Assembly (NCBI RefSeq): GCF_001613935.1
Contig: NZ_LQCI01000003.1
Coordinates: forward strand, 248,001 to 312,000
From: Amycolatopsis regifaucium
GTDB taxonomy: Bacteria; Actinomycetota; Actinomycetes; Mycobacteriales; Pseudonocardiaceae
Direction of reading: 5' to 3'
Length of the DNA: 64,000 bases
The translations under genes and the position numbers were made by a program. A model generated the notes under the pieces. That model worked only from the letters and a program-made list of their open reading frames with translations. It did not search any database and was not told where the DNA came from. Below are positions 7,655 to 15,623 of this stretch, in pieces (within the stretch, counting starts at the first letter, position 1; each line of letters opens with the position of its first letter).

Positions 7655-8824
7655 ATGGATTTCTCTCTGAGCGTCGAGGAACGTGAGGTGCGTGACTGGG
7701 TACGCACGTTCGTCCAGCGCGAGCTGATGCCACGTGAGCAGGAGGTGCTGCGCCGCGAACGCGCCGGTCAGCCCGGCCTCACCGCCGACGAGCTCCGCGA
7801 GCTGCAGCTGAAGGCCAAGGAGTCCGGGTTCTGGGGCGTGCAGACGCCCGAGGAGTACGGCGGCATGGGCCTGTCCGCGGTGATGACCGCGTTGCTGGAG
7901 GCCGAACTCGGCCGCACGTTCGTCCCGTTCCGCTTCGGTGGCACGGCGGACAACATCCTCTACTACGCCAACGACGAGCAGAAGGAGCGCTACCTGCTCC
8001 CGACGATCGCGGGCGAGCGCAAATCGTGCTTCGCGATCACCGAACCCGGCGCGGGCTCGGACGCGAAGGCCATCCGGACTTCCGCCCGCAAGGACGGCAC
8101 CGACTGGGTCATCAACGGCGAGAAGACCTTCATCACCGGCGGTAACGAGGCCGACTTCGTGATGGTCTTCGCGATCACCGACCCGGAGAAGGGCGCGAAC
8201 GGCGGCGTCACCTGCTTCCTCGTCGACCGTGACGCGGGCTGGAAGTCCGAGTACATCGACACCATGGGCGAATGGGGTCCGGCGTCACTGGTCTTCGAGG
8301 ACGTCCGCGTGCCGGAGACGCAGATCCTCGGTGAACTCGGCCACGGTTTCGACCTGGCCATGCAGTGGATCGGCGCCGGCCGCTACCTGCTGCCCGCCCG
8401 CGCCATCGGTTCGTGCGAGCGGCTGATCTCGATGGCCATCGAGCACGCCAACACGCGGGAGACGTTCGGGCAGAAGATCGCCGAGCGCCAGGCGATCCAG
8501 TGGATGATCGCGGACTCCGGCGTCGAGCTGGAGGCGCTGCGCTGGCTGGTGCTGCACGCCGCCTGGCAGGTCGACCAGAAGCTGGATTCCCGGCACGCGC
8601 AGTCGATGGCGAAGCTCTACGGCGGGGTGAAGGCGAACGAGATCGTCGACCGCGTCCTGCAGATCCACGGCGGAATGGGCTACACGCGGGAACTGCCGGT
8701 CGAGCGGTGGTACCGCGAACTGCGGCTGCTGCGGATCTACGAGGGCACCGACGAGATCCAGCGCCGCACCATCGCGCGCAACCTGCTGAAGGGGCACGTC
8801 AAGGTCGGCGGCACCCTGGGCTGA
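7655..8824 (+). CDS. Acyl-CoA dehydrogenase
   Basis: FAD flavoprotein of 389 aa that introduces the alpha-beta double bond in an acyl-CoA during beta-oxidation. The FAD/substrate motif CFAITEPGAGSDAKA, the strand WVINGEKTFITGG, the helix RETFGQKIAERQAIQWMIAD, the QIHGGMGYTRELPVERWYRE segment and the C-terminal IYEGTDEIQRRTIARN containing the catalytic-base glutamate are all intact. It is monocistronic, preceded by a clear palindromic operator and followed by a long hairpin. Chain-length preference cannot be told from sequence alone. Confidence 0.92.
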   Translation: MDFSLSVEEREVRDWVRTFVQRELMPREQEVLRRERAGQPGLTADELRELQLKAKESGFWGVQTPEEYGGMGLSAVMTALLEAELGRTFVPFRFGGTADNILYYANDEQKERYLLPTIAGERKSCFAITEPGAGSDAKAIRTSARKDGTDWVINGEKTFITGGNEADFVMVFAITDPEKGANGGVTCFLVDRDAGWKSEYIDTMGEWGPASLVFEDVRVPETQILGELGHGFDLAMQWIGAGRYLLPARAIGSCERLISMAIEHANTRETFGQKIAERQAIQWMIADSGVELEALRWLVLHAAWQVDQKLDSRHAQSMAKLYGGVKANEIVDRVLQIHGGMGYTRELPVERWYRELRLLRIYEGTDEIQRRTIARNLLKGHVKVGGTLG

Positions 8825-8844
8825 GACGGGGGCGCCCGCCAAGT

Positions 8845-8897
8845 GCAATGAAGGGGCCTTTCATCGCAAAATTTGCGATGAAAGGCCCCTTCATTGC
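8845..8897. repeat. Perfect 26-base-arm palindrome at a convergent junction
   Basis: Arms 8845-8870 and 8872-8897 are exact reverse complements around a single base (core AAGGGGCCTTTCATCGCAAA). It separates the acyl-CoA dehydrogenase from the minus-strand small gene at 8906. It would form a very stable hairpin in either transcript, so a two-way terminator is the simplest reading, but the perfect symmetry and complete lack of arm decay are notable. Confidence 0.9.
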
Positions 8898-8905
8898 GTC
8901 GGCCT

Positions 8906-9241
8906 CTACTCCTCGTCGTCGTCCTTCTGGTTCCGCATCGCGATCGGGACCCCGGCCAGGTCCTCTTCGTTGCAGAGAAGTTTCACGTCGTAATACGGCG
9001 AACCCTGGCGGTCGTCGTAGTCGAGATGGATGGCCAGTACATCGACCGGTTCCCCGAGCCACTCCTGAGCCTGGCGTAGCCATGTCGCGCACCGTTCGAG
9101 CGCCGTGGGCAGGTCGTCGTCGCGGAAGCCCACCGGGCGGTAGGGGACGTCCTGCACCTGATCACGGGGGTTCGAAGGCACCGGCAACGCCGGCGAGAGA
9201 CCCGAGTCGTCCAGTTCGAGTTGGATCGTTTGCTCAGTCAC
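8906..9241 (-). CDS. Small conserved-looking hypothetical protein, acidic C-terminus
   Basis: A 111-aa frame from GTG 9241, with no methionine start available until near the C-terminus. Its composition is protein-like: PYRPVGFRDDDLPTALERC, a helix rich in Trp/Gln (ATWLRQAQEWLGEPVDV), strands LAIHLDYDD and PYYDVKLLC, then an acidic end (KDDDEE). No family is recognised. It follows the TetR gene in the same direction with a 58-base gap and ends 8 bases before the long hairpin. The start is uncertain because its only purine-rich stretch abuts the GTG. Confidence 0.55.
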   Translation of the reverse strand: MTEQTIQLELDDSGLSPALPVPSNPRDQVQDVPYRPVGFRDDDLPTALERCATWLRQAQEWLGEPVDVLAIHLDYDDRQGSPYYDVKLLCNEEDLAGVPIAMRNQKDDDEE

Positions 9242-9299
9242 CCTTCGAGCGTCCCCCAGACAAGCCGTCTGAGCAAGGCGTACCGGCCAGGAGTCGCCG

Positions 9300-9941
9300 T
9301 CAAATGGGTACTCGCCACACTCTTGAGACCACTTCACGGCAGTTTTGCAGGTGGACGGACCCCAGCGGGACGGCGCAGCCGAGCGCCCGCAGCGCCAGTT
9401 CCGCGTAGTGCGAGGCCAGCTGGTCCAGGCTGAGCGGCCCGTGCGGCGAGTACCAGCGCGCGACGCCGCTGCACATCTCCACCAGCGCGAGCCGGGTGAC
9501 CGAGGGCTGGCCGGTGTGGAAGACGCCTGCCGCGACACCGTCTTCGATGGCGTCCGCCCACAGCCGTTCGTAGGCGTCGCGCAGCCCCACCACCTCGGCC
9601 CTGGCGCCGGGGGTGAGCGCGTGGACCTCGTTGTCCACCACGCGGGTGTCATCCGGCTGGATGGCGTGCGCGAGGACGTGCAGCGCCACCAGGGATCCGA
9701 GCCGCGACACGGGATCGGCCAGTCCGGCGGTCGCGCGCTCCGCCGCGTCGAGCAGCCGCCGCAGCGACTCGTTCATGATGGCCACCAGCAGATCCTCTTT
9801 GGTGCCCATGTAGTGGTAGAGGCTGGCGGAGGACAGTTCGGCCTCCTGGGCGAGGTCCCGGATGCCGGTCCCGTGGAAACCCTTGGTGGCGAACAGTTTC
9901 ACCGCCGCCTGGCGGACCCTTTCGCGGGTGCTCACCGCCAT
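9300..9941 (-). CDS. TetR-family regulator of the adjacent acyl-CoA operon
   Basis: A 213-aa DNA-binding repressor. The N-terminal helix-turn-helix is typical (RERVRQAAVKLFATKGFHG, then IRDLAQEAELSSASLYHYMG and TKEDLLVAI). The C-terminal domain has the helical pattern of acyl-CoA-responsive TetR proteins. Its start (ATG 9941, or GTG 9935 giving a GTGA junction) overlaps the stop of the acyl-CoA ligase gene, so it is the third gene of an enoyl-CoA hydratase-ligase-tetR operon and probably represses it until an acyl-CoA appears (inference). Confidence 0.88.
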   Translation of the reverse strand: MAVSTRERVRQAAVKLFATKGFHGTGIRDLAQEAELSSASLYHYMGTKEDLLVAIMNESLRRLLDAAERATAGLADPVSRLGSLVALHVLAHAIQPDDTRVVDNEVHALTPGARAEVVGLRDAYERLWADAIEDGVAAGVFHTGQPSVTRLALVEMCSGVARWYSPHGPLSLDQLASHYAELALRALGCAVPLGSVHLQNCREVVSRVWRVPI

Positions 9942-11476
9942 GAGCCGGTGGTCCTGTCCCAGGATCCGGCCCGCGGGTCGGCCACCTTCTTCAGCTCGCC
10001 CTTGGCGACCCGTTCCGACGGGGTCATCGGCAACTCCTTCGGGAAGGCCCAGAAGCGGGGAACCTTGAAGTAGGCCAGTTTCGCCGAGCAGAACTCCGCC
10101 AGTTCGGCTGGTTCGCACTCGTGTCCCTCGTTTTCGTCGAGGACGATGTACGCCTTGACCTCCTCGCCGCGGATCTCGTCCGGTACCGCGACGACGGCGG
10201 CGAGCTTGACCGCCGGATGCAGCTGCAGGGCCCGTTCGACCTCGTCGGCGGAGATGTTCTCGCCGCTGCGCCGGATCATGTCCTTGGTGCGGCCCACGTA
10301 GTACACACGACCCTCGACGTCCATGGTGGCGAGGTCGCCGGTGTGGAACCAGCCGTCTTCGAACGCGCGTGCGGTGGCACCGGGGTCGTCGTGATAGCCG
10401 TGCATCAGGCCGACCCCTCGGATCAGAAGCTCGCCGGTTTCGCCGCGCGGCAGGGGTTTGCCGTCCGCGCCGGCGATCATCACCTCGCGGGTGGGCGCGG
10501 GCCTGCCGAGGCAGCCGGTGCCGATCGTCTCCTCGTGATCCGCCGGGTACATCCGGATGTCCCCGCCGGTTTCGGTCATGCCGAAGGCTTCGTACCATGG
10601 CGTGTTCCAGCGCGCTTCGAGCGCGGCGTGCAGGTCGCGCGGGATGGCCGACGCGCAGATCGCGCGGACCTGGTGCGCGGTGTCCAGGTCGCTTTCCGGC
10701 TGCCGCAGCAGGAGCGTCGGCATCAGGCCGAGGCAGTAGAACCAGGTGACGCCGTGTTCGCGGACCTTCTCCCAGAACGTGGACGGGTGGAAGCGGTCGA
10801 GCACCACCAGTGTCGCGCCGCCCGCGAGCCCCAGCGCGACGTTCCACTGTGGATCGATGTAGTGGAACGGTTGCGCGGTCAGGATGACGTCGTCCGCGCC
10901 GACCATGGGGAAGTCCGTGGCCAGGCTGATGGCCAGGGTCGTCCAGTACCGGTTCGGCAGGACGCAACCCTTGGGGGCGCCCGTGGTTCCCGAGGTGTAC
11001 TGGATGTTGACCGGCCGCTCGCCTTCGCTCGCGAAGACCGGGGTGTCGCCGGAACCGGTGAGTTCGCCGGGGGTGAGCACCCGTTCCAGCGAGGTCTCCG
11101 GCGCGATCTTGTTCAGCAGCTCCAGGAACTCCTCCCCGGCGACGGCGAACCTGGCGCCGGAATGCCGGAGCACGTGGGCGCCGTCGAATTCGCGGTACCC
11201 GGTGTTGACCGGGACGAGGACGCCGCCGATCTTGGCCAGCGCCAGCCACAGCAGCGGGAACTCCGGCTGGTTCCGCAGCATCACGGCGACCCGGTCACCC
11301 GGCTCGACGCCGAGGTCCAGCAGCGCGCGGGCGAACTCCGTGCTGCGCCTGTCGACGTCGGCGAAGGTGAAGCGTTCGCCGGTCGAGTCGAAGATCCACG
11401 CGGTCTTGTCGGGCCACAGTGCCGCGGCGCGGGTGGTCAGTCCGAGAAGGGTGTCGATCCCGGCGAGCGAGGTCAT
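9932..11476 (-). CDS. AMP-dependent acyl-CoA ligase (CaiC-like)
   Basis: A 514-aa adenylate-forming ligase. It shows IQYTSGTTGAPKG, the EAFGMTETGGDIRMY motif, DGWFHTGDLATMDVEGRVYY and the GRTKDMIRRSGENIS hinge. The usual PKTxSGKI tail is altered to MTPSERVAKGELKK, with a lysine still available in the right area. It overlaps the enoyl-CoA hydratase stop by four bases and the TetR start by ten, so all three form one operon. Sequence style recalls crotonobetaine/carnitine-CoA and cyclohexanecarboxylate-type ligases, but the substrate is not determined. Confidence 0.9.
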   Translation of the reverse strand: MTSLAGIDTLLGLTTRAAALWPDKTAWIFDSTGERFTFADVDRRSTEFARALLDLGVEPGDRVAVMLRNQPEFPLLWLALAKIGGVLVPVNTGYREFDGAHVLRHSGARFAVAGEEFLELLNKIAPETSLERVLTPGELTGSGDTPVFASEGERPVNIQYTSGTTGAPKGCVLPNRYWTTLAISLATDFPMVGADDVILTAQPFHYIDPQWNVALGLAGGATLVVLDRFHPSTFWEKVREHGVTWFYCLGLMPTLLLRQPESDLDTAHQVRAICASAIPRDLHAALEARWNTPWYEAFGMTETGGDIRMYPADHEETIGTGCLGRPAPTREVMIAGADGKPLPRGETGELLIRGVGLMHGYHDDPGATARAFEDGWFHTGDLATMDVEGRVYYVGRTKDMIRRSGENISADEVERALQLHPAVKLAAVVAVPDEIRGEEVKAYIVLDENEGHECEPAELAEFCSAKLAYFKVPRFWAFPKELPMTPSERVAKGELKKVADPRAGSWDRTTGSWR

Positions 11477-12216
11477 GTGCGGCTCCGGAAGGCCTCGGCC
11501 GAGGCGGCGACCTCGGCGGAGTGTTCGGTGATCAGCGCGTGGCTGACTTCGAGTTCGAGCGCGGCGTCGAGCGAGCTGTCGATGCCGGAATCGAGGGCGC
11601 GTTTGGCCATGGTGGCCGCGGCGGCCGGATGGGCGGCGATGCGGCCCGCCCAGTCGAGGGCGGTGTCCATCAGGTCGTCGGCGGGCAGGGCGGCGTTGAC
11701 CAGGCCGAGTTCGTGCGCCTTGGCGCCGCTCACCCGCTCACCCAGCAGCAGGAGTTCCTTGGCCTTCAACGGACCGACCAGCAGTGGCAGCAGCCGTGAC
11801 GCCGCCCCGGTGACGCTCAAGCCAAGGGAGACCTCGGGGAAGGCGAAGACCGCGTCCTCGGCGGCGAGGATCAGGTCGCAGCCCATCGCGAACTCGGCCC
11901 CCGCGCCGATCGCGTAGCCGTGGACCGCGGCGATGACGGGCTGGCGGAGTCCGCGAAGGCGGCGTGTGACGTCCTGTAGCCGGTCGAGTCGCGGGCGTGA
12001 ATCACCCTCAGGGGTGGGCTCTTTGAGGTCGTGCCCGGCGCAGAACGCCCGCCCGCGACCGGCGAGCACCATCGCCCGCGCGTCCGACTTGGCGACCGCG
12101 TCGAGTGCCTCGAGCAGGTCGTCCACCAGTTCGGCGACCACCGCGTTGAGTCGTTCGGGGCGGTTCAGCCAAATGATCGCGATGCCATCGTCGAGTGCGT
12201 AGTCCACGGTGCTCAT
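11473..12216 (-). CDS. Enoyl-CoA hydratase/isomerase family protein
   Basis: A 247-aa crotonase-fold enzyme expected to hydrate or isomerise an enoyl-CoA. It has the oxyanion-hole segment RAFCAGHDLKE, the helix GYAIGAGAEFAMGCDL with the first catalytic glutamate and FAFPEVSLGL with the second, so an active hydratase is likely. It is first in the operon with the ligase and TetR genes. A -10 hexamer TAGGCT (12224-12229) lies seven bases before the ATG, which suggests a leaderless message. Confidence 0.9.
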   Translation of the reverse strand: MSTVDYALDDGIAIIWLNRPERLNAVVAELVDDLLEALDAVAKSDARAMVLAGRGRAFCAGHDLKEPTPEGDSRPRLDRLQDVTRRLRGLRQPVIAAVHGYAIGAGAEFAMGCDLILAAEDAVFAFPEVSLGLSVTGAASRLLPLLVGPLKAKELLLLGERVSGAKAHELGLVNAALPADDLMDTALDWAGRIAAHPAAAATMAKRALDSGIDSSLDAALELEVSHALITEHSAEVAASAEAFRSRT

Positions 12217-12223
12217 GAAGCCG

Positions 12224-12257
12224 AGCCTAGACGAGACGATCGATCGATCGATAGGGT
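12224..12257. promoter_or_regulatory. Divergent leaderless promoters with central palindrome
   Basis: The minus-strand -10 TAGGCT (12224-12229) is seven bases before the enoyl-CoA hydratase ATG; the plus-strand -10 TAGGGT (12252-12257) is seven bases before the amidohydrolase ATG. Between them lies a self-complementary run, ATCGATCGATCGAT (12239-12252), over the minus-strand -35 area. It is a good candidate operator for both genes, possibly for the operon's own TetR. Confidence 0.6.
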
Positions 12258-12264
12258 CGGATTC

Positions 12265-13854
12265 ATGCGGGTCGACACGGTCTACGAGAACGCCCGGTTT
12301 CTCACCGGAACCGGGGAATCCGTAGCACTAGCGGTGCTGAATGGGCGTATTGTCGCCTTGGATGACGATGCTGTCGCGCTTTCCGCAAAGCGTCGCGTCG
12401 ATCTCGGCGGCTCCGTCGTGGTGCCCGGGTTCCACGACGCGCACAACCACATGGCCTGGTTCGGGATGGCGCTCGACGACGTCCCGCTCTCGCATTGCCG
12501 CGGCGTGGACGAGGTGTACGACGCCGTCGCGCGGCGCGCCGCCGAAACGCCGCCGGGCGGTTGGATCATCGGCAGCGGCTACGACCAGAACAAGCTCGTG
12601 GGCGGGCATCCGACGAGGCAGGGGCTCGATCGCGCGGCGCCGGGGCACCTCGTGCGGCTCAAGCACACGTCCGGGCATATGACCGTGGTCAGCTCGGCGG
12701 TACTGGAACGGCTGGATCTGGCGAACGTGCCGGTGGGCGGCGACGTCGTCCGCGACGAGGACGGCTCGCCGACCGGGCTGCTGCGGGAGCAGGCCCAGTT
12801 GCTGCTGCGGCCGCTGACCTATCCGACGCCGGTGGAGACCGTCGTGCGCGGCCTGGACCGGGCGAGCGAGCGGTACCTCGCCGAGGGGATCACGAGCGTC
12901 CAGGAGGCCGGGATCGGCGGAGGCCTGGTGGGGGAGACCCCCGCCGAACTCGCCGCCTACCAGCTGGCACGCGACCGCGGCGTGCTGCGGGTGCGGAGCA
13001 CGGTGATGGTCGCGGCGAGCGTGCTCCACGACCTTGATTCGGGTGCGGGCTTCGGTCTCGATCTGGGGATGCGCACCGGTTTCGGCGATGAATGGCTGCG
13101 GATCGGCGCGATGAAGCTGTTCGCCGACGGTTCGCTGATCGGCCGCACCTGCGCGATGCACGAGCCGTTCGCCGGTGAGCCGGACAACGTCGGCTACTTC
13201 CAGGTGCCCGAAGACGAGATCGCGCGGACGATCGGCGCCGCGCACCGGGCGGGCTGGCAGATCGCGACGCACGCCATCGGCGACCGCGCGATCACGGTCG
13301 TGCTCGACGCCTACGAAGCCGCGCTGAAGGCGGATCCGCGGCCCGATCACCGGCACCGCATCGAGCACTGCGCGGTGCTGCGGCCCGAAGAGCTGAAGCG
13401 GCTGGCCTCGCTGCGGTTGATCGCCTCGCCGCAGGGCCGGTTCGTCAACGAGATCGGTGACGGGATGCGGGCCGCGCTCGGCCCCGACCGCGAGCCGTGG
13501 TGCTACCGGCTCAAAAGCCTGCTCGACGCGGGATGCGTGCTCCCCGCCAGCTCGGACCGTCCGGTCGTGGAAGGCGCGCCGCTGCTCGCGCTCGCCGACA
13601 TGGTGCGGCGGAAGACGGCGTCCGGGGTGGTGCTGGGTCCCGATGAGCGGCTCACCCCCGCGGAGGCGTTGCGTGCCTACACCTACGGTTCCGCGTACGC
13701 CGCTTTCGCCGAGAAGGACCTGGGGACGCTGGAGCCGGGCAAACTCGCGGACTTCGCCGTGCTCTCGGCCGACCCGACCGACGAGTCCACTTTGGATTCG
13801 ATCCACGTCGTCGCCACCGCCGTCGGTGGCGACATCGTCTACGAACGGAGCTGA
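12265..13854 (+). CDS. Amidohydrolase family 3 (YtcJ-like) metal-dependent hydrolase
   Basis: A 529-aa enzyme of the urease-related amidohydrolase superfamily. The first metal motif is HNH within PGFHDAHNHM (H60, H62); others are KLFADGSLIGRT, ATHAIGDRAI, the HRIEHC strand and ASSDRPV near the end, in family order. YtcJ-type enzymes hydrolyse amide or carbamate bonds in small molecules, but the natural substrate is usually unknown. It is followed 5 bases later by a GNAT gene, so the two are probably an operon. The start is set by the ATG seven bases after a TAGGGT -10 box. Confidence 0.87.
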   Translation: MRVDTVYENARFLTGTGESVALAVLNGRIVALDDDAVALSAKRRVDLGGSVVVPGFHDAHNHMAWFGMALDDVPLSHCRGVDEVYDAVARRAAETPPGGWIIGSGYDQNKLVGGHPTRQGLDRAAPGHLVRLKHTSGHMTVVSSAVLERLDLANVPVGGDVVRDEDGSPTGLLREQAQLLLRPLTYPTPVETVVRGLDRASERYLAEGITSVQEAGIGGGLVGETPAELAAYQLARDRGVLRVRSTVMVAASVLHDLDSGAGFGLDLGMRTGFGDEWLRIGAMKLFADGSLIGRTCAMHEPFAGEPDNVGYFQVPEDEIARTIGAAHRAGWQIATHAIGDRAITVVLDAYEAALKADPRPDHRHRIEHCAVLRPEELKRLASLRLIASPQGRFVNEIGDGMRAALGPDREPWCYRLKSLLDAGCVLPASSDRPVVEGAPLLALADMVRRKTASGVVLGPDERLTPAEALRAYTYGSAYAAFAEKDLGTLEPGKLADFAVLSADPTDESTLDSIHVVATAVGGDIVYERS

Positions 13855-13859
13855 AACGG

Positions 13860-14309
13860 ATGCCGGTACGGGACGCCGTCGCGGACGACATCGAGGAGAT
13901 CTGCGCGCTCATCGAGGAGCACGCGGTCTACGAGGACAAACACGATCTGAAGCTCGACCGCCAGGAGATGGCCGGGTTCCTCTTCGGGCCCGATCCGAAG
14001 GCATGGGTGCTGCTCGCCACCCCGCCGGACGAACCGGGCAAGGTCGCGGGCTTCGCCTTCTGCAGCTGGACCTTCTCCACCTGGGAGGCCAAACCGGGGA
14101 TCTGGCTCGACGACCTGTTCGTCCGTCCGGAGCACCGCCGCTTCGGCCTCGGGCGGGAGCTGCTCAACGAGCTGAGCGCCCGCACGCCGGGCCGGGTCGA
14201 ATGGGACATGCAGGAGGGCAACGAGAAGGGCGAGGCGTTCTACGCCCAGCTCGGCGCGGAGCAGGTCCCGGGCTGGATCCGGTACCGCTGGCGGCCGCAC
14301 GCGAAGTGA
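13860..14309 (+). CDS. GNAT-family N-acetyltransferase
   Basis: A 149-aa single-domain acetyltransferase. The acetyl-CoA pyrophosphate loop is seen in LDDLFVRPEHRRFGLGREL, followed by EWDMQEGNEKGEAFYAQLGAE, which recalls diamine acetyltransferase-like GNATs with their terminal YxxxGF-type element (here FYAQLGA). It would transfer acetyl groups from acetyl-CoA to an amine; the substrate is unknown. It lies directly behind the amidohydrolase and 22 bases before the MntR gene. Confidence 0.87.
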   Translation: MPVRDAVADDIEEICALIEEHAVYEDKHDLKLDRQEMAGFLFGPDPKAWVLLATPPDEPGKVAGFAFCSWTFSTWEAKPGIWLDDLFVRPEHRRFGLGRELLNELSARTPGRVEWDMQEGNEKGEAFYAQLGAEQVPGWIRYRWRPHAK

Positions 14310-14331
14310 GCCAAGCCGTAAACTCCACGGT

Positions 14332-15015
14332 ATGGGTGAAGGGGCAAGCCGCAGGTCGTCGTCCGTTGAGGACTACGTCCGGGTGATCTACGGGCTGGTG
14401 GAACGCGGTGAGGCCGTCACCAACACGTCGCTGGCCGGACGGCTGGAGGTCAGCCCGTCGTCCGCGTCCGGCATGGTCACCAAGCTGTCCCAGCTGGGGC
14501 TGGTCGCGCACGTCCCGTACCGCGGGATCGAACTCACCACCGAAGGCAGGCTGCTCGCCCGCTCGGTGCTCCGCCGCCATCGGCTGATCGAGACCTACCT
14601 GGTCTCCGAACTCGGCTACACCTGGGACGAGGTGCACGCCGAGGCCGACGCGCTCGAACACGCGGTGTCGGACAGGCTCGTCGAGCGGATCGCGGCGAAA
14701 CTCGGCAACCCGGTCCGCGACCCGCACGGCGACCCCATCCCCGCCCCCGACGGCAGCGTCGAGGAGCTGCCGATGCGCATCCTCGACGACCTCCCGTCCG
14801 GCGCGGTCGGTGAGATCGTCCGCGTCTGGGACACCGATCCGGAACTCCTGCGCTACCTCACCGAGCACGCCATCGCCCTCGGCGAGCGGATCGAGGTCGT
14901 CGAGCGCCAGCCCTTCGGCGGCCCGATGGTGGTCAAGGTCGGTTCGCCGCCGGACGCGGCGACGCACGCCATCGGCAAGGAGATCGCGCAGGCGCTGTCG
15001 GTCGAGCTGCGCTGA
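14332..15015 (+). CDS. DtxR/MntR-family metal-dependent repressor
   Basis: A 227-aa regulator with three parts: an N-terminal winged helix (VEDYVRVIYGLVERGEAV, then NTSLAGRLEVSPSSASGMV), a dimerisation/metal-binding domain (RLIETYLVSELGYTWDEVHA, with HAEADALEHAVSD containing likely Mn/Fe ligands) and a C-terminal SH3-like domain. The length and the HRLIETYL / EADALEH motifs resemble actinobacterial MntR more than IdeR. A -10 box TAAACT seven bases before the ATG points to a leaderless message independent of the upstream GNAT gene. No manganese transporter gene is nearby. Confidence 0.88.
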   Translation: MGEGASRRSSSVEDYVRVIYGLVERGEAVTNTSLAGRLEVSPSSASGMVTKLSQLGLVAHVPYRGIELTTEGRLLARSVLRRHRLIETYLVSELGYTWDEVHAEADALEHAVSDRLVERIAAKLGNPVRDPHGDPIPAPDGSVEELPMRILDDLPSGAVGEIVRVWDTDPELLRYLTEHAIALGERIEVVERQPFGGPMVVKVGSPPDAATHAIGKEIAQALSVELR

Positions 15016-15025
15016 ATCGCGCCCC

Positions 15026-15042
15026 GTGTCCACTGTGGACAC
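15026..15042. terminator. Short hairpin after the MntR gene
   Basis: GTGTCCAC-T-GTGGACAC lies 11 bases after the mntR-like stop codon and could be a weak terminator. It contains the window-wide palindrome TCCACTGTGGA, so it may have another role. Confidence 0.4.
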
Positions 15043-15184
15043 ATTTCGGCCGGCTCGGGTGGTGGGAATTTTCCCTACGTCCCTGCATAATTCGCGCCTC
15101 GGCACATCACCCGCCTGCGGGCCGGATAGGTGATCGAAGGCCCTTCCGATCATGTGTTCACCCGCCTAGGCTGCGCTATTCCGG

Positions 15185-15613
15185 GTGGCTAGCGAGCGTA
15201 CGAAGGCGATGACAATGACCGGTCAGCGGACACACACCATCGACCGGGGGGTGGCGGAAGGACGTGAACTCAGGCGGCTGCTGGAGAACGGGCCGTTCGC
15301 GGACGCCCTCAGAGCGGCGATCAGGGCGAGGGGTCTCGGTCTCGACCGGATCCGGTACCGGCTGCGCGGGCGGGGGTGCTCGGTCAGCCTCGCCACACTG
15401 AGTCACTGGCAGTCCGGGCGTTGCCGCCCCGAACGGCCGGAATCCCTGCTGGTACTCAAGAATCTCGAGGAGGTACTCGGGGTGCCGTCGGACTCCCTGT
15501 CCCGGCTTCTCGGGCCACCGCGGCCATCACGCTCGCCGCGGGGGCGCGCGGCCCGGTGTACGGTGCCCGGCGAGAGCCTGGTGATGCAGCGAGGCCGGGA
15601 GACGCGGACGTAG
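15185..15613 (+). CDS. Helix-turn-helix (XRE-like) regulatory protein
   Basis: A 142-aa protein whose centre (FADALRAAIRARGLGLDRI, then VSLATLSHWQSGRCRPERPE and LLVLKNLEEVLGVPSDSL) has the layout of a Cro/C1-type helix-turn-helix of the kind found in many actinomycete regulators. The C-terminal 35 residues are basic and low in complexity. The GTG at 15185 follows a TAGGCT -10 box (15167-15172) by 12 bases; ATG 15209 or 15215 are equally possible starts. It ends 10 bases before the alcohol dehydrogenase gene and may be co-transcribed with it. Confidence 0.7.
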   Translation: MASERTKAMTMTGQRTHTIDRGVAEGRELRRLLENGPFADALRAAIRARGLGLDRIRYRLRGRGCSVSLATLSHWQSGRCRPERPESLLVLKNLEEVLGVPSDSLSRLLGPPRPSRSPRGRAARCTVPGESLVMQRGRETRT

Positions 15614-15623
15614 AGGAGAGCCG

